A DNA stretch of 64,000 nucleotides from positions 1,116,001 through 1,180,000 of the forward strand of contig NC_007651.1 in assembly GCF_000012365.1 (NCBI RefSeq). Reading direction: 5' to 3'. Positions 27,966-39,456 of this stretch are shown piece after piece. The notes beneath the pieces are model-generated. The model made no database searches and was not told where the DNA came from. It saw only the letters and a list, made by a program, of their open reading frames with translations. Made by a program: the position numbers and the translations under genes. This stretch comes from Burkholderia thailandensis E264. GTDB lineage: Bacteria > Pseudomonadota > Gammaproteobacteria > Burkholderiales > Burkholderiaceae. How positions within the stretch are numbered: position 1 is the stretch's first letter; each line of letters begins with the position of its first letter.

Positions 27966-29354
27966 TCATTTCTTCTCGGGCAGGAACCAGTTCATCACGA
28001 GCGCGCAGATGCCGCCTGTCGCGACGCCCGATTCGAGCACGTTCTTGAGCGCGTGCGGCAGGTTCGCGAGAATCTCCGGCACCTGCGACACGCCGAGCCC
28101 GAGGGCGAGCGAGACGGCGATGATCAGCAGCGCGCGGCGGTCTAGCCGGATGCCGGCGAGGATGTTGATGCCGGACGCGGCCACCGCGCCGAACATCACC
28201 ATCGCGGCGCCGCCCAGCACGGGCTCGGGCACCGCTTGCAGGACGCCCGCGACGACGGGAAACAGGCCGAGCAGCACGAGCATGCCCGCGATCCAGATGC
28301 CGACATGGCGGCTCGCGATGCCGGTGAGCTGGATCACGCCGTTGTTCTGCGCGAAGACGGAGCTCGGGAACGTGTTGAAGACGCCGGCGAGCAGCGAGTT
28401 CGCGCCGTTCACGAGCACGCCGCCCTTGATGCGGCGCATCCACAGCGGCCCCTCGACGGGCTGCCGCGAGATCTTGCTCGTGGCCGTGACGTCGCCGATC
28501 GCCTCGAGCGACGTGACGAGATAGATGATCAGCATCGGCACGAAGAGTGACCATGAGAAGCCGAGGCCGAAGTGCAGCGGCGTCGGGATCTGGAACAGCG
28601 CGGCTTCGCGCGCGCCGGTGAAGTCGAGGCGGCCCATCGCGGCGGCCGCGAGATAGCCGATCGCGAGCGCGATGACGAGCGCGGTGCTGCGCACCCAGAC
28701 GACGGGCACGCGGTTGAGCACGATGATGGTGCCGAGCACGAGCCCCGACAGCGTCAGGTTTTCGGCGCTGCCGAAGCTGCCCTTGGCGATCGCGCCGTAG
28801 CCGCCGCCCATGCTGACGAGGCCGACCTTGATCAGCGTGAGGCCGATCAGCAGCACGACGATGCCGGTGACGAGCGGGGTGATCAGGCGCTTGACGAAGG
28901 GCAGGATGCGCGACACGGCCATCTCGACGAACGAGCCGGCGATGACGACGCCGAAGATCGCGGCCATCACGGTTTCGACGGGCGTGCCTTGCTTGACCAT
29001 CAGGCTGCCGCCTGCGATGAGCGGGCCGACGAAGTTGAAGCTCGTGCCCTGGACGATCAGCAGGCCGGCGCCGAGCGGGCCGAAGCGCTTGCACTGGACG
29101 AAGGTCGCGATGCCGGAGATCACGAGCGACATCGACACGATCAGCGTCGTGTCGCGGCTCGCCACGCCGAGCGCCTGGCAGATCAGCAGGCCGGGCGTGA
29201 CGATCGGCACGAGGATGGCGAGCAGATGTTGCAGCGCGGCGACGAAGGCGACCGTCGGCGCGGGGCGATCGTCGGGGCCGTAGACGAGATCGTGGGCCGA
29301 TTCGGCGTGGTCGGCGCCGTGGGAAGCGGGTGGGGCAAGGGGGGCGGGTTGCAT
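27966..29354 (-). CDS. NCS2-family nucleobase permease (xanthine/uracil type)
   Basis: A 462-residue inner-membrane permease with twelve to fourteen helices. The NCS2 signature QNNGVIQLTGIASRHVG is nearly identical to that of the E. coli xanthine permeases XanQ/XanP, and the Q-N pair with the following Thr lines the purine site. The conserved acidic residue in helix 8 is present (SLEAIGDVTATSKIS). Xanthine is therefore the most likely substrate, taken up with protons; uric acid or uracil are alternatives. It converges on the hydrolase gene and lies upstream of nothing obvious in purine catabolism, though purD and upp lie further along the same strand. Confidence 0.9.
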   Translation of the reverse strand: MQPAPLAPPASHGADHAESAHDLVYGPDDRPAPTVAFVAALQHLLAILVPIVTPGLLICQALGVASRDTTLIVSMSLVISGIATFVQCKRFGPLGAGLLIVQGTSFNFVGPLIAGGSLMVKQGTPVETVMAAIFGVVIAGSFVEMAVSRILPFVKRLITPLVTGIVVLLIGLTLIKVGLVSMGGGYGAIAKGSFGSAENLTLSGLVLGTIIVLNRVPVVWVRSTALVIALAIGYLAAAAMGRLDFTGAREAALFQIPTPLHFGLGFSWSLFVPMLIIYLVTSLEAIGDVTATSKISRQPVEGPLWMRRIKGGVLVNGANSLLAGVFNTFPSSVFAQNNGVIQLTGIASRHVGIWIAGMLVLLGLFPVVAGVLQAVPEPVLGGAAMVMFGAVAASGINILAGIRLDRRALLIIAVSLALGLGVSQVPEILANLPHALKNVLESGVATGGICALVMNWFLPEKK

Positions 29355-29567
29355 CGCGAAAGAGCCGGTGCGGTGGAAAGGCGGGATTTTAACGGAAGCG
29401 GTGACGGCGGCCGGCAGACGGTGGCGGTCCGGCGGTCGGTTTGCCCGTGAGCCGCGCGCGCCCGGTGCGGCGCATCACCGGCATCGATGGCGGCCGCGTG
29501 CGCAGCGGGGATCGGGCCGCGCCGCCGCGCGAGGCGTCGGGCGTAAGCGCGGTGCGGCCGGACAGGC

Positions 29568-31034
29568 CTACATCAGCACGATGTCGTACTGCTCCTGACT
29601 CAAATTCGACTCCACCTGCAACGACACCGGCTTGCCGATGAAGTCGATCAGCATCGCGAGATGCTGCGACTCCTCGTCGAGAAAGAGGTCGATCACCTGC
29701 TGCGACGCGATCACGCGAAACTCGCGCGGATTGAATTGCCGCGACTCGCGCAGGATCTCGCGCAGGATGTCGTAGCACACGGTGCGCGACGTCTTCACCT
29801 GGCCCTTGCCCTGGCACGTCGGGCAAGGCTCGCACAGCACGTGCGCGAGCGATTCGCGCGTGCGCTTGCGCGTCATCTCGACGAGCCCCAACTGCGAGAA
29901 GGTGTTCACCGTCACGCGCGTGCGGTCGCGCGAGAGCGCCTTCTTCAGCTCGGCGAGCACCGCGTCGCGATGCTCGGCGTTCTCCATGTCGATGAAATCG
30001 ATGATGATGATCCCGCCGAGATTGCGCAGCCGAAGCTGCCGCGCGATCGTGTGCGCCGCCTCGAGATTCGTCTTGAAGATCGTGTCGTCGAAGTTGCGCG
30101 CGCCGACGTAGCCGCCCGTGTTCACGTCGATCGTCGTCATCGCTTCCGTCTGGTCGATCATCAGGTAGCCGCCCGACTTCAGGTCGACGCGGCGCGACAG
30201 CGCGCGCTGGATCTCGGCCTCGATGTTGTACAGGTCGAACAGCGGCCGCTCGCCGGTGTAGTGGTGCAGCTTCGGGCTCACGGCCGGCGTGAACTCGGCC
30301 GCGAAATCGACGAGCCGCTGGTGCGTCTCGCGCGAATCGACCTGGATGCGCGTCGTGTCGTCGTTCGCGAAGTCGCGCAGCACACGCTGCGCGAGGTCGA
30401 GATCCTGATACAGCAGGCTCGTCGGCGGCACCCGCTGGCCCTGCGCGACGATCGTCGCCCACGTCTTGCGCAGGTACGCGACGTCGGCGGCGAGCTCGTC
30501 GGACGTCGCGTCCTCGGCGATCGTGCGCACGATGTAGCCGCCTTTCTCGTCGGCCGGGATCACCGCGGTCAGCCGCGCGCGCACCGCCTCGCGCTCGGCC
30601 TCGCTTTCGATCTTCTGCGAGATGCCGATGTGCGGCTCCTGCGGCAGGTAGACGAGGGTGCGCCCCGCGATGCTGATCTGCGTCGACAGCCGCGCGCCCT
30701 TCGTGCCGATCGGGTCCTTGATCACCTGGACCATCAGCGTCTGGCCCTCGAACACGATCTTCTCGATCGGATGGTGCGCCGCGGCAGCGGGCGCGTCGCC
30801 CGCGCGCGGCTGCCAGATGTCGGCGACGTGCAGGAACGCCGCGCGCTCGAGCCCGATGTCGATGAACGCCGACTGCATGCCCGGCAAAACGCGCACGACC
30901 TTGCCGAGATAGATGTTGCCGACGCGTCCGCGCGACAGCGTGCGCTCGACGTGAAGCTCCTGCACCGCGCCTTGTTGGACGAGCGCGACCCGCGTTTCCT
31001 GCGGCGTGATGTTGATCAGGATCTCTTCGTTCAT
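29568..31034 (-). CDS. rng: Ribonuclease G
   Basis: A 488-residue endoribonuclease of the RNase E/G family. The N-terminus (MNEEILINITPQETRVAL) leads to the S1 domain with GNIYLGKVVRVLPGMQSAFIDIG. The catalytic DNase-I-like region has DFIDMENAEHRD, and the zinc-link CxxC is CEPCPTCQGKGQV. The long degradosome tail of RNase E is absent, which with the length defines RNase G, the enzyme that trims 16S rRNA 5' ends and decays some mRNAs. The start is the ATG beginning MNEEILIN. The maf gene ends 16 bp upstream, so they share a transcript. Confidence 0.96.
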   Translation of the reverse strand: MNEEILINITPQETRVALVQQGAVQELHVERTLSRGRVGNIYLGKVVRVLPGMQSAFIDIGLERAAFLHVADIWQPRAGDAPAAAAHHPIEKIVFEGQTLMVQVIKDPIGTKGARLSTQISIAGRTLVYLPQEPHIGISQKIESEAEREAVRARLTAVIPADEKGGYIVRTIAEDATSDELAADVAYLRKTWATIVAQGQRVPPTSLLYQDLDLAQRVLRDFANDDTTRIQVDSRETHQRLVDFAAEFTPAVSPKLHHYTGERPLFDLYNIEAEIQRALSRRVDLKSGGYLMIDQTEAMTTIDVNTGGYVGARNFDDTIFKTNLEAAHTIARQLRLRNLGGIIIIDFIDMENAEHRDAVLAELKKALSRDRTRVTVNTFSQLGLVEMTRKRTRESLAHVLCEPCPTCQGKGQVKTSRTVCYDILREILRESRQFNPREFRVIASQQVIDLFLDEESQHLAMLIDFIGKPVSLQVESNLSQEQYDIVLM

Positions 31035-31050
31035 GGTGCGATAGGGCGGT

Positions 31051-31683
31051 TCAGAAGGCGACGTGCGCCGCGCGCAGCAGCGCCGCGGCCTCAAAAAGGG
31101 GCAGACCCATGATACCTGAATGGGAGCCGTCGATTCGCTCGACGAATTCGGCCGCGCGCCCCTGGATCGCGTACGCGCCCGCCTTGCCGAACGGCTCGCC
31201 GGTTTCGACGTAGCGCGCGAGCGCGTCGCGCGTCGCGGGGGCGAAGCGGACCGCCGAGCGCGACAGCGCGGGCGGCATCAGCTCGCCCGTCGCGTCGATC
31301 ACGGCGAGCGCCGTCAGCACGTCGTGCGTGCGGCCGGCGAGGCGCGCGAGCATCGCGAGCGCGTCGGCTGCGTCGGCGGGCTTGCCGAGGATCGCGCCGT
31401 CGAGCGTCACCGTCGTGTCGGCGACGAGCACGGGCGCGGCAGGCTTGCCGCTCGCGACGAGCCGCGCGCGTGCGGCTTCCGCCTTCGCGACGCACACGCG
31501 CAGCACGTAATGGTCGGGCGCCTCGCCCGGCAGCTCGGCTTCGAGCGCTTCGGCGTCCTCATCGGGCGTGGGCGCGAGCAGCGCGTAGCGCACGCCGAGC
31601 TGGTCGAGCAGTTCGCGGCGCCGGGGGCTTTGCGAGGCGAGGTAGACGAACGGGTAGGACGGGGCGGCGGTGCGGTCGGGCAT
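31051..31683 (-). CDS. maf: Maf-family nucleoside triphosphate pyrophosphatase
   Basis: A 210-residue Maf/YhdE-type protein. The signature [14 protein letters not shown] lies at about residues 16-29. The catalytic Asp segment [12 protein letters not shown] and the [21 protein letters not shown] loop match the dTTP/UTP pyrophosphatase subgroup, which cleans non-canonical nucleotides from the pool and is linked to division arrest. It lies between rlmH and rng on the minus strand, a common beta-proteobacterial order. Confidence 0.93.
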   Translation of the reverse strand: MPDRTAAPSYPFVYLASQSPRRRELLDQLGVRYALLAPTPDEDAEALEAELPGEAPDHYVLRVCVAKAEAARARLVASGKPAAPVLVADTTVTLDGAILGKPADAADALAMLARLAGRTHDVLTALAVIDATGELMPPALSRSAVRFAPATRDALARYVETGEPFGKAGAYAIQGRAAEFVERIDGSHSGIMGLPLFEAAALLRAAHVAF

Positions 31684-31734
31684 CTTCTCGGTAGTCTCGA
31701 TGAGCGCGTGCGCGGCGCGTCGGGACGACGGCCG

Positions 31735-32205
31735 CTACGCGCGATGGTAGGGGTGATTCTGCGTGATGCTCCACGCGCGGTAAAGCTGCTCGGCGAGCAG
31801 CACGCGGACCATGCCGTGCGGCAGCGTGAGGCTCGACACGCGCAGCAGCAGCTCGGCGCGCGACTTGAGCTGCGGGTCGAGCCCGTCGGCGCCGCCGATC
31901 ACGAACGCGACGTCGCGTCCGTCCTGCTGCCATGCGGGCAGCGCCTGTGCGAGCTGCATCGTGGTCCAGTCGCGGCCGCGCTCGTCGAGCGCGACGACGC
32001 GCGCGTTCTTCGGCAGCGCGGCTTCGATCCGCTGCCTCTCGGCGGCCATCACGCTGTCGGCCGTGCGCGAGCCCGAGCGCAGCTCGGGCTTCACTTCGCG
32101 CAGCTCGATCCGCAGCTCGGGCGGCATCCGCTTCGCGTATTCGTCGAAGCCGGTCGCGATCCAGCCGGGCATCTTGTGGCCGACCGCGACGATGTGCAGT
32201 TTCAT
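31735..32205 (-). CDS. rlmH: 23S rRNA (pseudouridine-1915 N3)-methyltransferase
   Basis: A 156-residue SPOUT methyltransferase. [15 protein letters not shown] is the standard RlmH start, [11 protein letters not shown] lies in the knot that binds S-adenosylmethionine, and the C-terminus [11 protein letters not shown] is nearly invariant in the family. It methylates pseudouridine 1915 of helix 69 in assembled 70S ribosomes. An upstream in-frame extension of 45 residues is Arg-rich and not part of the family. It follows rsfS after 58 bp, the conserved rsfS-rlmH pair. Confidence 0.96.
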   Translation of the reverse strand: MKLHIVAVGHKMPGWIATGFDEYAKRMPPELRIELREVKPELRSGSRTADSVMAAERQRIEAALPKNARVVALDERGRDWTTMQLAQALPAWQQDGRDVAFVIGGADGLDPQLKSRAELLLRVSSLTLPHGMVRVLLAEQLYRAWSITQNHPYHRA

Positions 32206-32263
32206 GACGGCGAAAGCAAGGAAAGCGACTGCAATGAACGTGACAAGACGGCGCGCGGCGCGT

Positions 32264-32728
32264 TCAGCGGCGGCGCGCGGCCGTCGTCTTGCGGGCCGGG
32301 CGGGTCGCGGGGGCCCCGTCTTCGTCCGGCTCGTCGTCATCCGCGCCTTCGGCCGCGCGCGCGCCGCGCGCGTTCGCCGCCGGGCCGCCGAGCTTCATCC
32401 GCACGGGCTTGTCGCCCCAGATCTCCTCGAGGTTGTAGTACTGGCGCAGCGCCGGCTGCAGGATGTGGACGACCGCGTCGCCGCAGTCGACGAGCACCCA
32501 TTCGCCCGTGTCCTCGCCCTCGGAGCTGACGACATCGCCGCCCGCTTCCTTGACCTTGTCGCGCACGTTCGACGCGAGCGCCTTCGTCTGTCGGTTCGAC
32601 GTGCCGGACGCGACGATCACGCGGTCGAACAGCTCGGTCAAATGGCTCGTGTTGAAAACTTTGATGTCTTGCGCCTTGACGTCTTCGAGAGCGTCGACGA
32701 TCACGCGCTGGAGTTTGCGAATGTCCAT
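32264..32728 (-). CDS. rsfS: Ribosomal silencing factor RsfS
   Basis: A 154-residue protein. The first 115 or so residues are the RsfS/YbeB fold: [40 protein letters not shown], then [20 protein letters not shown]. RsfS binds L14 and blocks subunit joining when nutrients run short. The remaining tail is a low-complexity Ala/Arg/Asp run ([21 protein letters not shown]) ending in a basic stretch (RKTTAARRR), longer than the E. coli protein (105). It sits directly after nadD (4 bp), the widely conserved nadD-rsfS-rlmH block. Confidence 0.95.
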   Translation of the reverse strand: MDIRKLQRVIVDALEDVKAQDIKVFNTSHLTELFDRVIVASGTSNRQTKALASNVRDKVKEAGGDVVSSEGEDTGEWVLVDCGDAVVHILQPALRQYYNLEEIWGDKPVRMKLGGPAANARGARAAEGADDDEPDEDGAPATRPARKTTAARRR

Positions 32729-32732
32729 GGAA

Positions 32733-34463
<1,731 letters not shown>

Positions 34464-34532
34464 CTAGCGAACCCCGGCAGAGGAGAGGGCGCGCCGGCCG
34501 AAAGCCGGTGCGCGAGAAGCGGCGCGCGCGCG

Positions 34533-35810
34533 TCAGACCGTCTTGCGATTGAGCGCGCGGTAGCCGATGTCGCGGCGATACTGCATGCCCTCGAAGTTGA
34601 TCTGGTTGATCGTTTCGTACGCGGCCTGCTGCGCGCCGCGCACCGAATCCGCGAGGCCGACGACGCACAGCACGCGCCCGCCCGACGTGACGAGCTTGTC
34701 GCCGTCGAACGTCGTGCCCGCGTGGAACGTCACCGAATGCGCCGTTTCGGCCGGGATGCCGTTGATCCGGTCGCCCTTGCGCGGCGCATCGGGGTAGCCG
34801 TGCGCGGCGAGCACGACGCCGAGCGCCGTGCGGCGGTCCCATTCGAGCTCGACCGCATCGAGCGTGCCCGCGATCGCCTGCTCGACGACCTTCGAGAAAT
34901 CGCTCTTCAGGCGCGCCATGATTGGCTGCGTTTCGGGGTCGCCCATCCGGCAGTTGAATTCGAGCGTGCGCGGATTGCCGTCGCGGTCGATCATCAGGCC
35001 CGCGTACAGGAAGCCCGTGAAGCGGATGCCGTCCTTCTCCATCCCGCGCACGGTCGGCATGATGATCTCGCGCATCACGCGCGCATGCATCTGCGGCGTG
35101 ACGATCGGGGCGGGCGAGTACGCGCCCATGCCGCCCGTGTTCGGGCCGCGGTCCTCGTCGAGCAGGCGCTTGTGATCCTGGCTCGACGCGAGCGCGAGCG
35201 CGTGCTTGCCGTCGACCATCACGATGAAGCTCGCTTCCTCGCCGTCGAGGAACGCCTCGATCACGACGCGCGCGCCCGCGTCGCCGAGCTTGTTGCCGGA
35301 GAGCATCATGTCGACGGCGGCGTGCGCTTCCTCCAGCGTCATCGCGACGACGACGCCCTTGCCCGCCGCGAGGCCATCGGCCTTCACGACGATCGGCGCG
35401 CCCTTCGAATCGATGTACGCGTGCGCGGCGGCCGCGTCGGTGAACGTCTCGTAGTCGGCGGTCGGAATGCCGTGGCGCTTCATGAACGCCTTGGCGAAAT
35501 CCTTCGAGCTTTCGAGCTGCGCCGCTTCCTTCGTCGGGCCGAAGATCTTCAGGCCGCGCGCGCGGAAATGGTTGACGATGCCCGCCGCGAGCGGCGCTTC
35601 CGGGCCGACGAGCGTGAACGCGACGCCCTCGGATTCGGCGAAATCGGCCAGATCGTCGAGCGAGCTCAGATCGACGTTCTTCAGGCGCTCGTCCTGCGCG
35701 GTGCCGCCGTTGCCGGGCGCAACGTAGACGAGCTGGACGCGCGGCGACTGGGCGAGCTTCCAGGCGAGCGCATGTTCGCGGCCGCCGGAGCCGACGACGA
35801 GTAGTTTCAT
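34533..35810 (-). CDS. purD: Phosphoribosylamine-glycine ligase
   Basis: A 425-residue PurD of normal length. The N-terminus [22 protein letters not shown] is diagnostic, with the ATP-grasp core ([19 protein letters not shown]) and the signature [13 protein letters not shown] / [16 protein letters not shown] near residues 270-300. It forms glycinamide ribonucleotide in step two of purine synthesis. It lies between yebC and hemF on the minus strand with 110 bp to yebC. Confidence 0.97.
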   Translation of the reverse strand: MKLLVVGSGGREHALAWKLAQSPRVQLVYVAPGNGGTAQDERLKNVDLSSLDDLADFAESEGVAFTLVGPEAPLAAGIVNHFRARGLKIFGPTKEAAQLESSKDFAKAFMKRHGIPTADYETFTDAAAAHAYIDSKGAPIVVKADGLAAGKGVVVAMTLEEAHAAVDMMLSGNKLGDAGARVVIEAFLDGEEASFIVMVDGKHALALASSQDHKRLLDEDRGPNTGGMGAYSPAPIVTPQMHARVMREIIMPTVRGMEKDGIRFTGFLYAGLMIDRDGNPRTLEFNCRMGDPETQPIMARLKSDFSKVVEQAIAGTLDAVELEWDRRTALGVVLAAHGYPDAPRKGDRINGIPAETAHSVTFHAGTTFDGDKLVTSGGRVLCVVGLADSVRGAQQAAYETINQINFEGMQYRRDIGYRALNRKTV

Positions 35811-35920
35811 GGGATTCCCCGCAGACTAGAAAATAGGGCGGCCGGCGCGCGCGAGGCGGGCCGGCCGCGAGAAACGGCCGCGGCCGCCGTCTTTCGCACG
35901 GAAGGGCGGCCGCGCAACGC

Positions 35921-36649
35921 TCATTCCTCGATGACGACGGCGTTCGTGTAGACGTCCTGCACGTCGTCGAGATTCTCGAGCGCGTCCAGGAGCTTTTGCA
36001 TCTTCACCGCGTCCTCGCCGGTGAACTCGATCTCGTTCTGCGGCTTCATCGTCACTTCTGCGAGCTCCGCCTTGAAGCCGCCGGCTTCGAGCGCGTCCTT
36101 CACCTTCGAGAATTCCTGCCAGTCGCACAGCACTTCGATCGAGCCGTCGTCGTTCGTGTTGACGTCGTTCGCGCCCGCCTCGAGCGCCGCTTCCATCAGC
36201 GCGTCTTCCGACGTGCCCGGCGCGAACAGGAACTGGCCGACGTGATCGAACATGAACGCGACCGAACCGTCGGTGCCCATGTTGCCGCCGAACTTCGAGA
36301 ACGCGTGGCGCACTTCGGCGACCGTGCGGGTGCGGTTGTCGGTCAGCGTGTCGACGATGATCGCCGCGCCGCCGATGCCGTAGCCTTCGTAGCGGATCTC
36401 CTCGTAGTTCGCGCCGTCCGCGCCGCCGACGCCGCGGTCGATCGCGCGCTTCACGTTGTCCTTCGGCATGTTCGCGTCGGCTGCCTTGTCGACCGCGAGG
36501 CGCAGGCGCGGGTTCGAGTTCGCGTCGCCGCCGCCGAGGCGCGCGGCCACCTGGATTTCCTTGATGAGGCGCGTCCAGATCTTGCCGCGCTTCGCATCGG
36601 CCGCCGCTTTCTTATGCTTGATGTTGGCCCATTTCGAGTGACCAGCCAT
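35921..36649 (-). CDS. yebC: YebC/PmpR-family regulator
   Basis: A 242-residue protein beginning [23 protein letters not shown], the invariant YebC start. The family has been described as DNA-binding regulators and, more recently, as translation factors that relieve ribosome stalling at proline runs; which applies here is unknown. The acidic C-terminus ([17 protein letters not shown]) matches orthologues. A candidate promoter lies at 36772-36780. Confidence 0.94.
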   Translation of the reverse strand: MAGHSKWANIKHKKAAADAKRGKIWTRLIKEIQVAARLGGGDANSNPRLRLAVDKAADANMPKDNVKRAIDRGVGGADGANYEEIRYEGYGIGGAAIIVDTLTDNRTRTVAEVRHAFSKFGGNMGTDGSVAFMFDHVGQFLFAPGTSEDALMEAALEAGANDVNTNDDGSIEVLCDWQEFSKVKDALEAGGFKAELAEVTMKPQNEIEFTGEDAVKMQKLLDALENLDDVQDVYTNAVVIEE

Positions 36650-36771
36650 ACTTTTCTCCGTGCGCCCGCGCGCATCCCGCGCCGGCGTCTAGCAATGTGT
36701 CTGTCGTTGAGTCCGGCGGCCGCGTGAGCGGGCGAATGCCGCTTGGACCGCGCGTTGTCGAGTGGAACGAG

Positions 36772-36780
36772 ATTTTATCA
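36772..36780 (-). promoter_or_regulatory. Candidate extended -10 promoter of yebC
   Basis: Read on the minus strand the sequence TGATAAAAT forms an extended -10 (TG, one base, TAAAAT). It would give a leader of about 115 bases to yebC. The -35 region is poor, which is tolerable with an extended -10. Confidence 0.45.
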
Positions 36781-36932
36781 CGCGCCGATGCGCCGATCGG
36801 CGGCCGAACGACACCCCGGGGCGCGGCTGCGAATCGTCCGCGAATCGTTCGCGTGCCGGGGCGAGCCGCGCGCGAGCGCGGCGGGGCGCGCCATGCGCCG
36901 GCTGCGGTCGCCGGTTTCGCTCGCGGGGGCGG

Positions 36933-37583
36933 TCAGTTCTTCGTGCCGAACAGGCGGTCGCCCGCGTCGCCCAGGCCCGGGACGATGTACGCGTGGTCGT
37001 CGAGGTGCGAGTCGAGCGACGCCACATAGAGCTTCACGTCCGGGTGCGCGTCCTGGAACACCTGCACGCCTTCGGGCGCGGCGACGAGCGCGAGGAACAT
37101 GATCCGCTCGCCCGGCACGCCTCGGCGCTTGAGCACGTCGATCGCATGCGCGGCCGAGTAGCCCGTCGCGACCATCGGGTCGCACAGGATGAAGATCCGG
37201 TCTTCGAGGTCGGGCAGCCGCACCAGGTATTCGACCGGGCGGTGGTCGTCGGCGCGGTACACGCCGATGTGGCCGACGCGCGCCGACGGAATCAGCTCGA
37301 GCAGCCCGTCCGACATGCCGACGCCCGCGCGCAGCACGGGCACGATCGCGAGCTTCTTGCCGGCGATCACGGGCGCGTCGATCTCGACGAGCGGGGTTTC
37401 GACCCGCTTCGTCGTGATCGGCAGGTTGCGGGTGATCTCGTAGCCCATCAGCAGCGTGATCTCGCGCAGCAGTTCGCGGAACGTACGCGTGGACGTGTCC
37501 TTGTCGCGCATGTGCGTGAGTTTGTGCTGGATCAGCGGATGGTCGAGGATGAAGAGATTCGGAAAACGGCTGTCCTGTTTCAT
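36933..37583 (-). CDS. upp: Uracil phosphoribosyltransferase
   Basis: A 216-residue UPRTase. The PRPP-binding loop is [18 protein letters not shown] and the uracil-binding C-terminus is [44 protein letters not shown] near the N-terminus is standard. It salvages uracil to UMP. It has no partner uracil permease adjacent, though an NCS2 permease lies 8 kb downstream on the same strand. The 234-bp gap upstream is shared with the divergent SDR gene. Confidence 0.96.
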   Translation of the reverse strand: MKQDSRFPNLFILDHPLIQHKLTHMRDKDTSTRTFRELLREITLLMGYEITRNLPITTKRVETPLVEIDAPVIAGKKLAIVPVLRAGVGMSDGLLELIPSARVGHIGVYRADDHRPVEYLVRLPDLEDRIFILCDPMVATGYSAAHAIDVLKRRGVPGERIMFLALVAAPEGVQVFQDAHPDVKLYVASLDSHLDDHAYIVPGLGDAGDRLFGTKN

Positions 37584-37817
37584 GGAAGCGGCGGCTCAAA
37601 GGATTCTGGGACGGCGGGCGTGCCGGGGCGGCACGCCGCGCGCGCGACAGCCGCAAGTTTACCGAAGATGGGCGCGCGCGATCCGGATATTATCGGCGTT
37701 TCGTGCGCGCTCCGGGCGCGCGTTCGGCCGCAGCCGGCTCGGCCGCGAGCGCGCGGCGTCGCGCGGCCGCGCCAGCGACGGTTTTCGTCACGCAGGCATC
37801 GACAAGGAACACGTTCA

Positions 37818-38597
37818 ATGGATCTGGGAATCGCAGGACGGACCGCGCTCGTGTGCGCGGCCAGCAAGGGCCTCGGGCGCGGCTGCGCGCAGGCGCTCGC
37901 CGCCGAGGGCGCGCGGCTCGTGATCGTCGCGCGCACGCGCGAGACGCTCGAGGCCGCCGTGGCCGACATTCGCGCGAGGACGGGCGCCGACGTAACGGCC
38001 GTCGCATGCGACATCACGACGCCCGAAGGGCGCGCCGCCGCGCTCGCCGCGTGCCCGCAGCCGGACATTCTGGTGACGAACGCGGGCGGCCCGCCGCCCG
38101 GCGACTTCCGCGATTTCTCGCACGACGACTGGATTCGCGCGCTCGAGGCGAACATGCTGACGCCGATCGAGCTGATTCGCGCGAGCATCGACGGGATGAT
38201 CGCGCGCCGCTTCGGGCGCATCGTCAACATCACGAGCTCGGCCGTGAAGGCGCCGATCGACGTGCTCGCGCTGTCGAACGGCGCGCGCTCGGGGCTCACC
38301 GGCTTCGTCGCCGGACTCGCGCGCAAGGTCGCCGAGCACAACGTGACGATCAACAACCTGCTGCCGGGCCTCTTCGACACCGACCGGATCGCGACGACGC
38401 TCGCCGCCGCGGCGAAGGCGCAGGGCGCGACCGTCGACGAACTGCGCGCGCGGCGCACGAGGGAAATCCCGGCGAAGCGCCTCGGCACGCCCGACGAGTT
38501 CGGCGCGGCGTGCGCGTTCCTGTGCAGCGTCCACGCGGGCTACATCACCGGCCAGAACTGGCTGCTCGACGGCGGCGCGTATCCCGGCACGTTTTGA
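37818..38597 (+). CDS. Atypical short-chain dehydrogenase/reductase-like protein
   Basis: A 259-residue SDR-fold protein. The cofactor motif is altered (AASKGLGRGCA instead of TGxxxGIG), and the catalytic Tyr-x-x-x-Lys is missing: after the active-site serine region (NITSSAVKAPID) comes LALSNGARSGLTGF where YxxxK should be. The DNDN part NAGGPPPGDF and the C-terminal YITGQNWLLDGG are intact. This matches the beta-ketoacyl-reductase-like subgroup that departs from the SDR tetrad, so the reaction is uncertain. The start is the ATG giving MDLGIAGRTALV. Distinct promoter not identified. Confidence 0.85.
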   Translation: MDLGIAGRTALVCAASKGLGRGCAQALAAEGARLVIVARTRETLEAAVADIRARTGADVTAVACDITTPEGRAAALAACPQPDILVTNAGGPPPGDFRDFSHDDWIRALEANMLTPIELIRASIDGMIARRFGRIVNITSSAVKAPIDVLALSNGARSGLTGFVAGLARKVAEHNVTINNLLPGLFDTDRIATTLAAAAKAQGATVDELRARRTREIPAKRLGTPDEFGAACAFLCSVHAGYITGQNWLLDGGAYPGTF

Positions 38598-38605
38598 AAC
38601 CGATT

Positions 38606-38634
38606 TGAGCCGGTCGCCGGGAGCCCGTAAAGTA
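38606..38634 (+). promoter_or_regulatory. Candidate sigma-70 promoter of mgsA
   Basis: TTGAGC (38606-38611) and TAAAGT (38629-38634) are spaced by 17 bp, giving a plausible sigma-70 promoter just after the SDR gene. Transcription would start about 165 bases before the mgsA ATG, leaving a long GC-rich leader. Confidence 0.5.
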
Positions 38635-38805
38635 GCGGGGCGGCATGCCCGCGCGCCGGCCGGCGTTGCCCGTTCGGCGTCGCCCGGGCGCGAGCGCTCG
38701 CAAGCGGCGGCGAGCGGACGAAATTCGATGAGGTCCGACGGCGTGGGCCGCGATCGGCGCGCGCATTCGGCTTGCGTCGATTGATCAGCAGAAAAGGAAG
38801 CACAG

Positions 38806-39198
38806 ATGAGCACACCCCGCATTGCGCTGATCGCGCACGATGCGAAGAAGGACGAAATCGTCGCGCTCGCGGGCGCGTACCGCGCGGCGCTCGCGCAATG
38901 CCGGCTCGTCGCGACGGGCACGACGGGCGGGCGGATCGCGCAGGCGCACGGGCTCGATGTCGAGCGCAAGCTGTCGGGGCCGCTCGGCGGCGACTTGCAG
39001 ATCGGCGCGGAGCTTGCCGACGGGCGCGTCGACATCGTGATCTTCCTGCGCGATCCGATGACCGCGCAGCCGCACGACCCCGACATCACCGCGCTCGTGC
39101 GCGCCTGCGACGTGCACGACGTGCCGGTCGCGACGAACGTCGCGACGGCGCGCGTGCTGCTCGACGATCTGGCGCGCCGGCTGCCGGTGAAAGCGTGA
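38806..39198 (+). CDS. mgsA: Methylglyoxal synthase
   Basis: A 130-residue Mgs[18 protein letters not shown] opens the fold, ATGTTGG binds phosphate, and [27 protein letters not shown] holds the catalytic aspartate region. [22 protein letters not shown] completes the active site. It turns dihydroxyacetone phosphate into methylglyoxal, a bypass used when phosphate is low or sugar phosphates build up. The protein lacks the C-terminal extension of E. coli MgsA (152). The ATG follows AAAAGGAAG. Confidence 0.96.
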   Translation: MSTPRIALIAHDAKKDEIVALAGAYRAALAQCRLVATGTTGGRIAQAHGLDVERKLSGPLGGDLQIGAELADGRVDIVIFLRDPMTAQPHDPDITALVRACDVHDVPVATNVATARVLLDDLARRLPVKA

Positions 39199-39456
39199 GC
39201 GCCGGCGGCCGCGCGCGGGCGGCTCGGCCAGGCTGAAGTCGGCGTTTGCGTCGTCGCGCGCCCGATGCGCGCCGAAGCCGGGCCCTGCAGGCGTTCGCGC
39301 GACGCGCGACAATCGTGCGTCGCGACGCAGGCGCGCCGCCGTGCCCGCCGACCGCGGGCGTCGCGCTCGTCCACGCCATGGCGCGTGCCCGCCGTATCGC
39401 CCGGGCGCGCGAGCCGATTACGAACTCAACGCGCATCGCAACCAGGAGAAGCCAGC

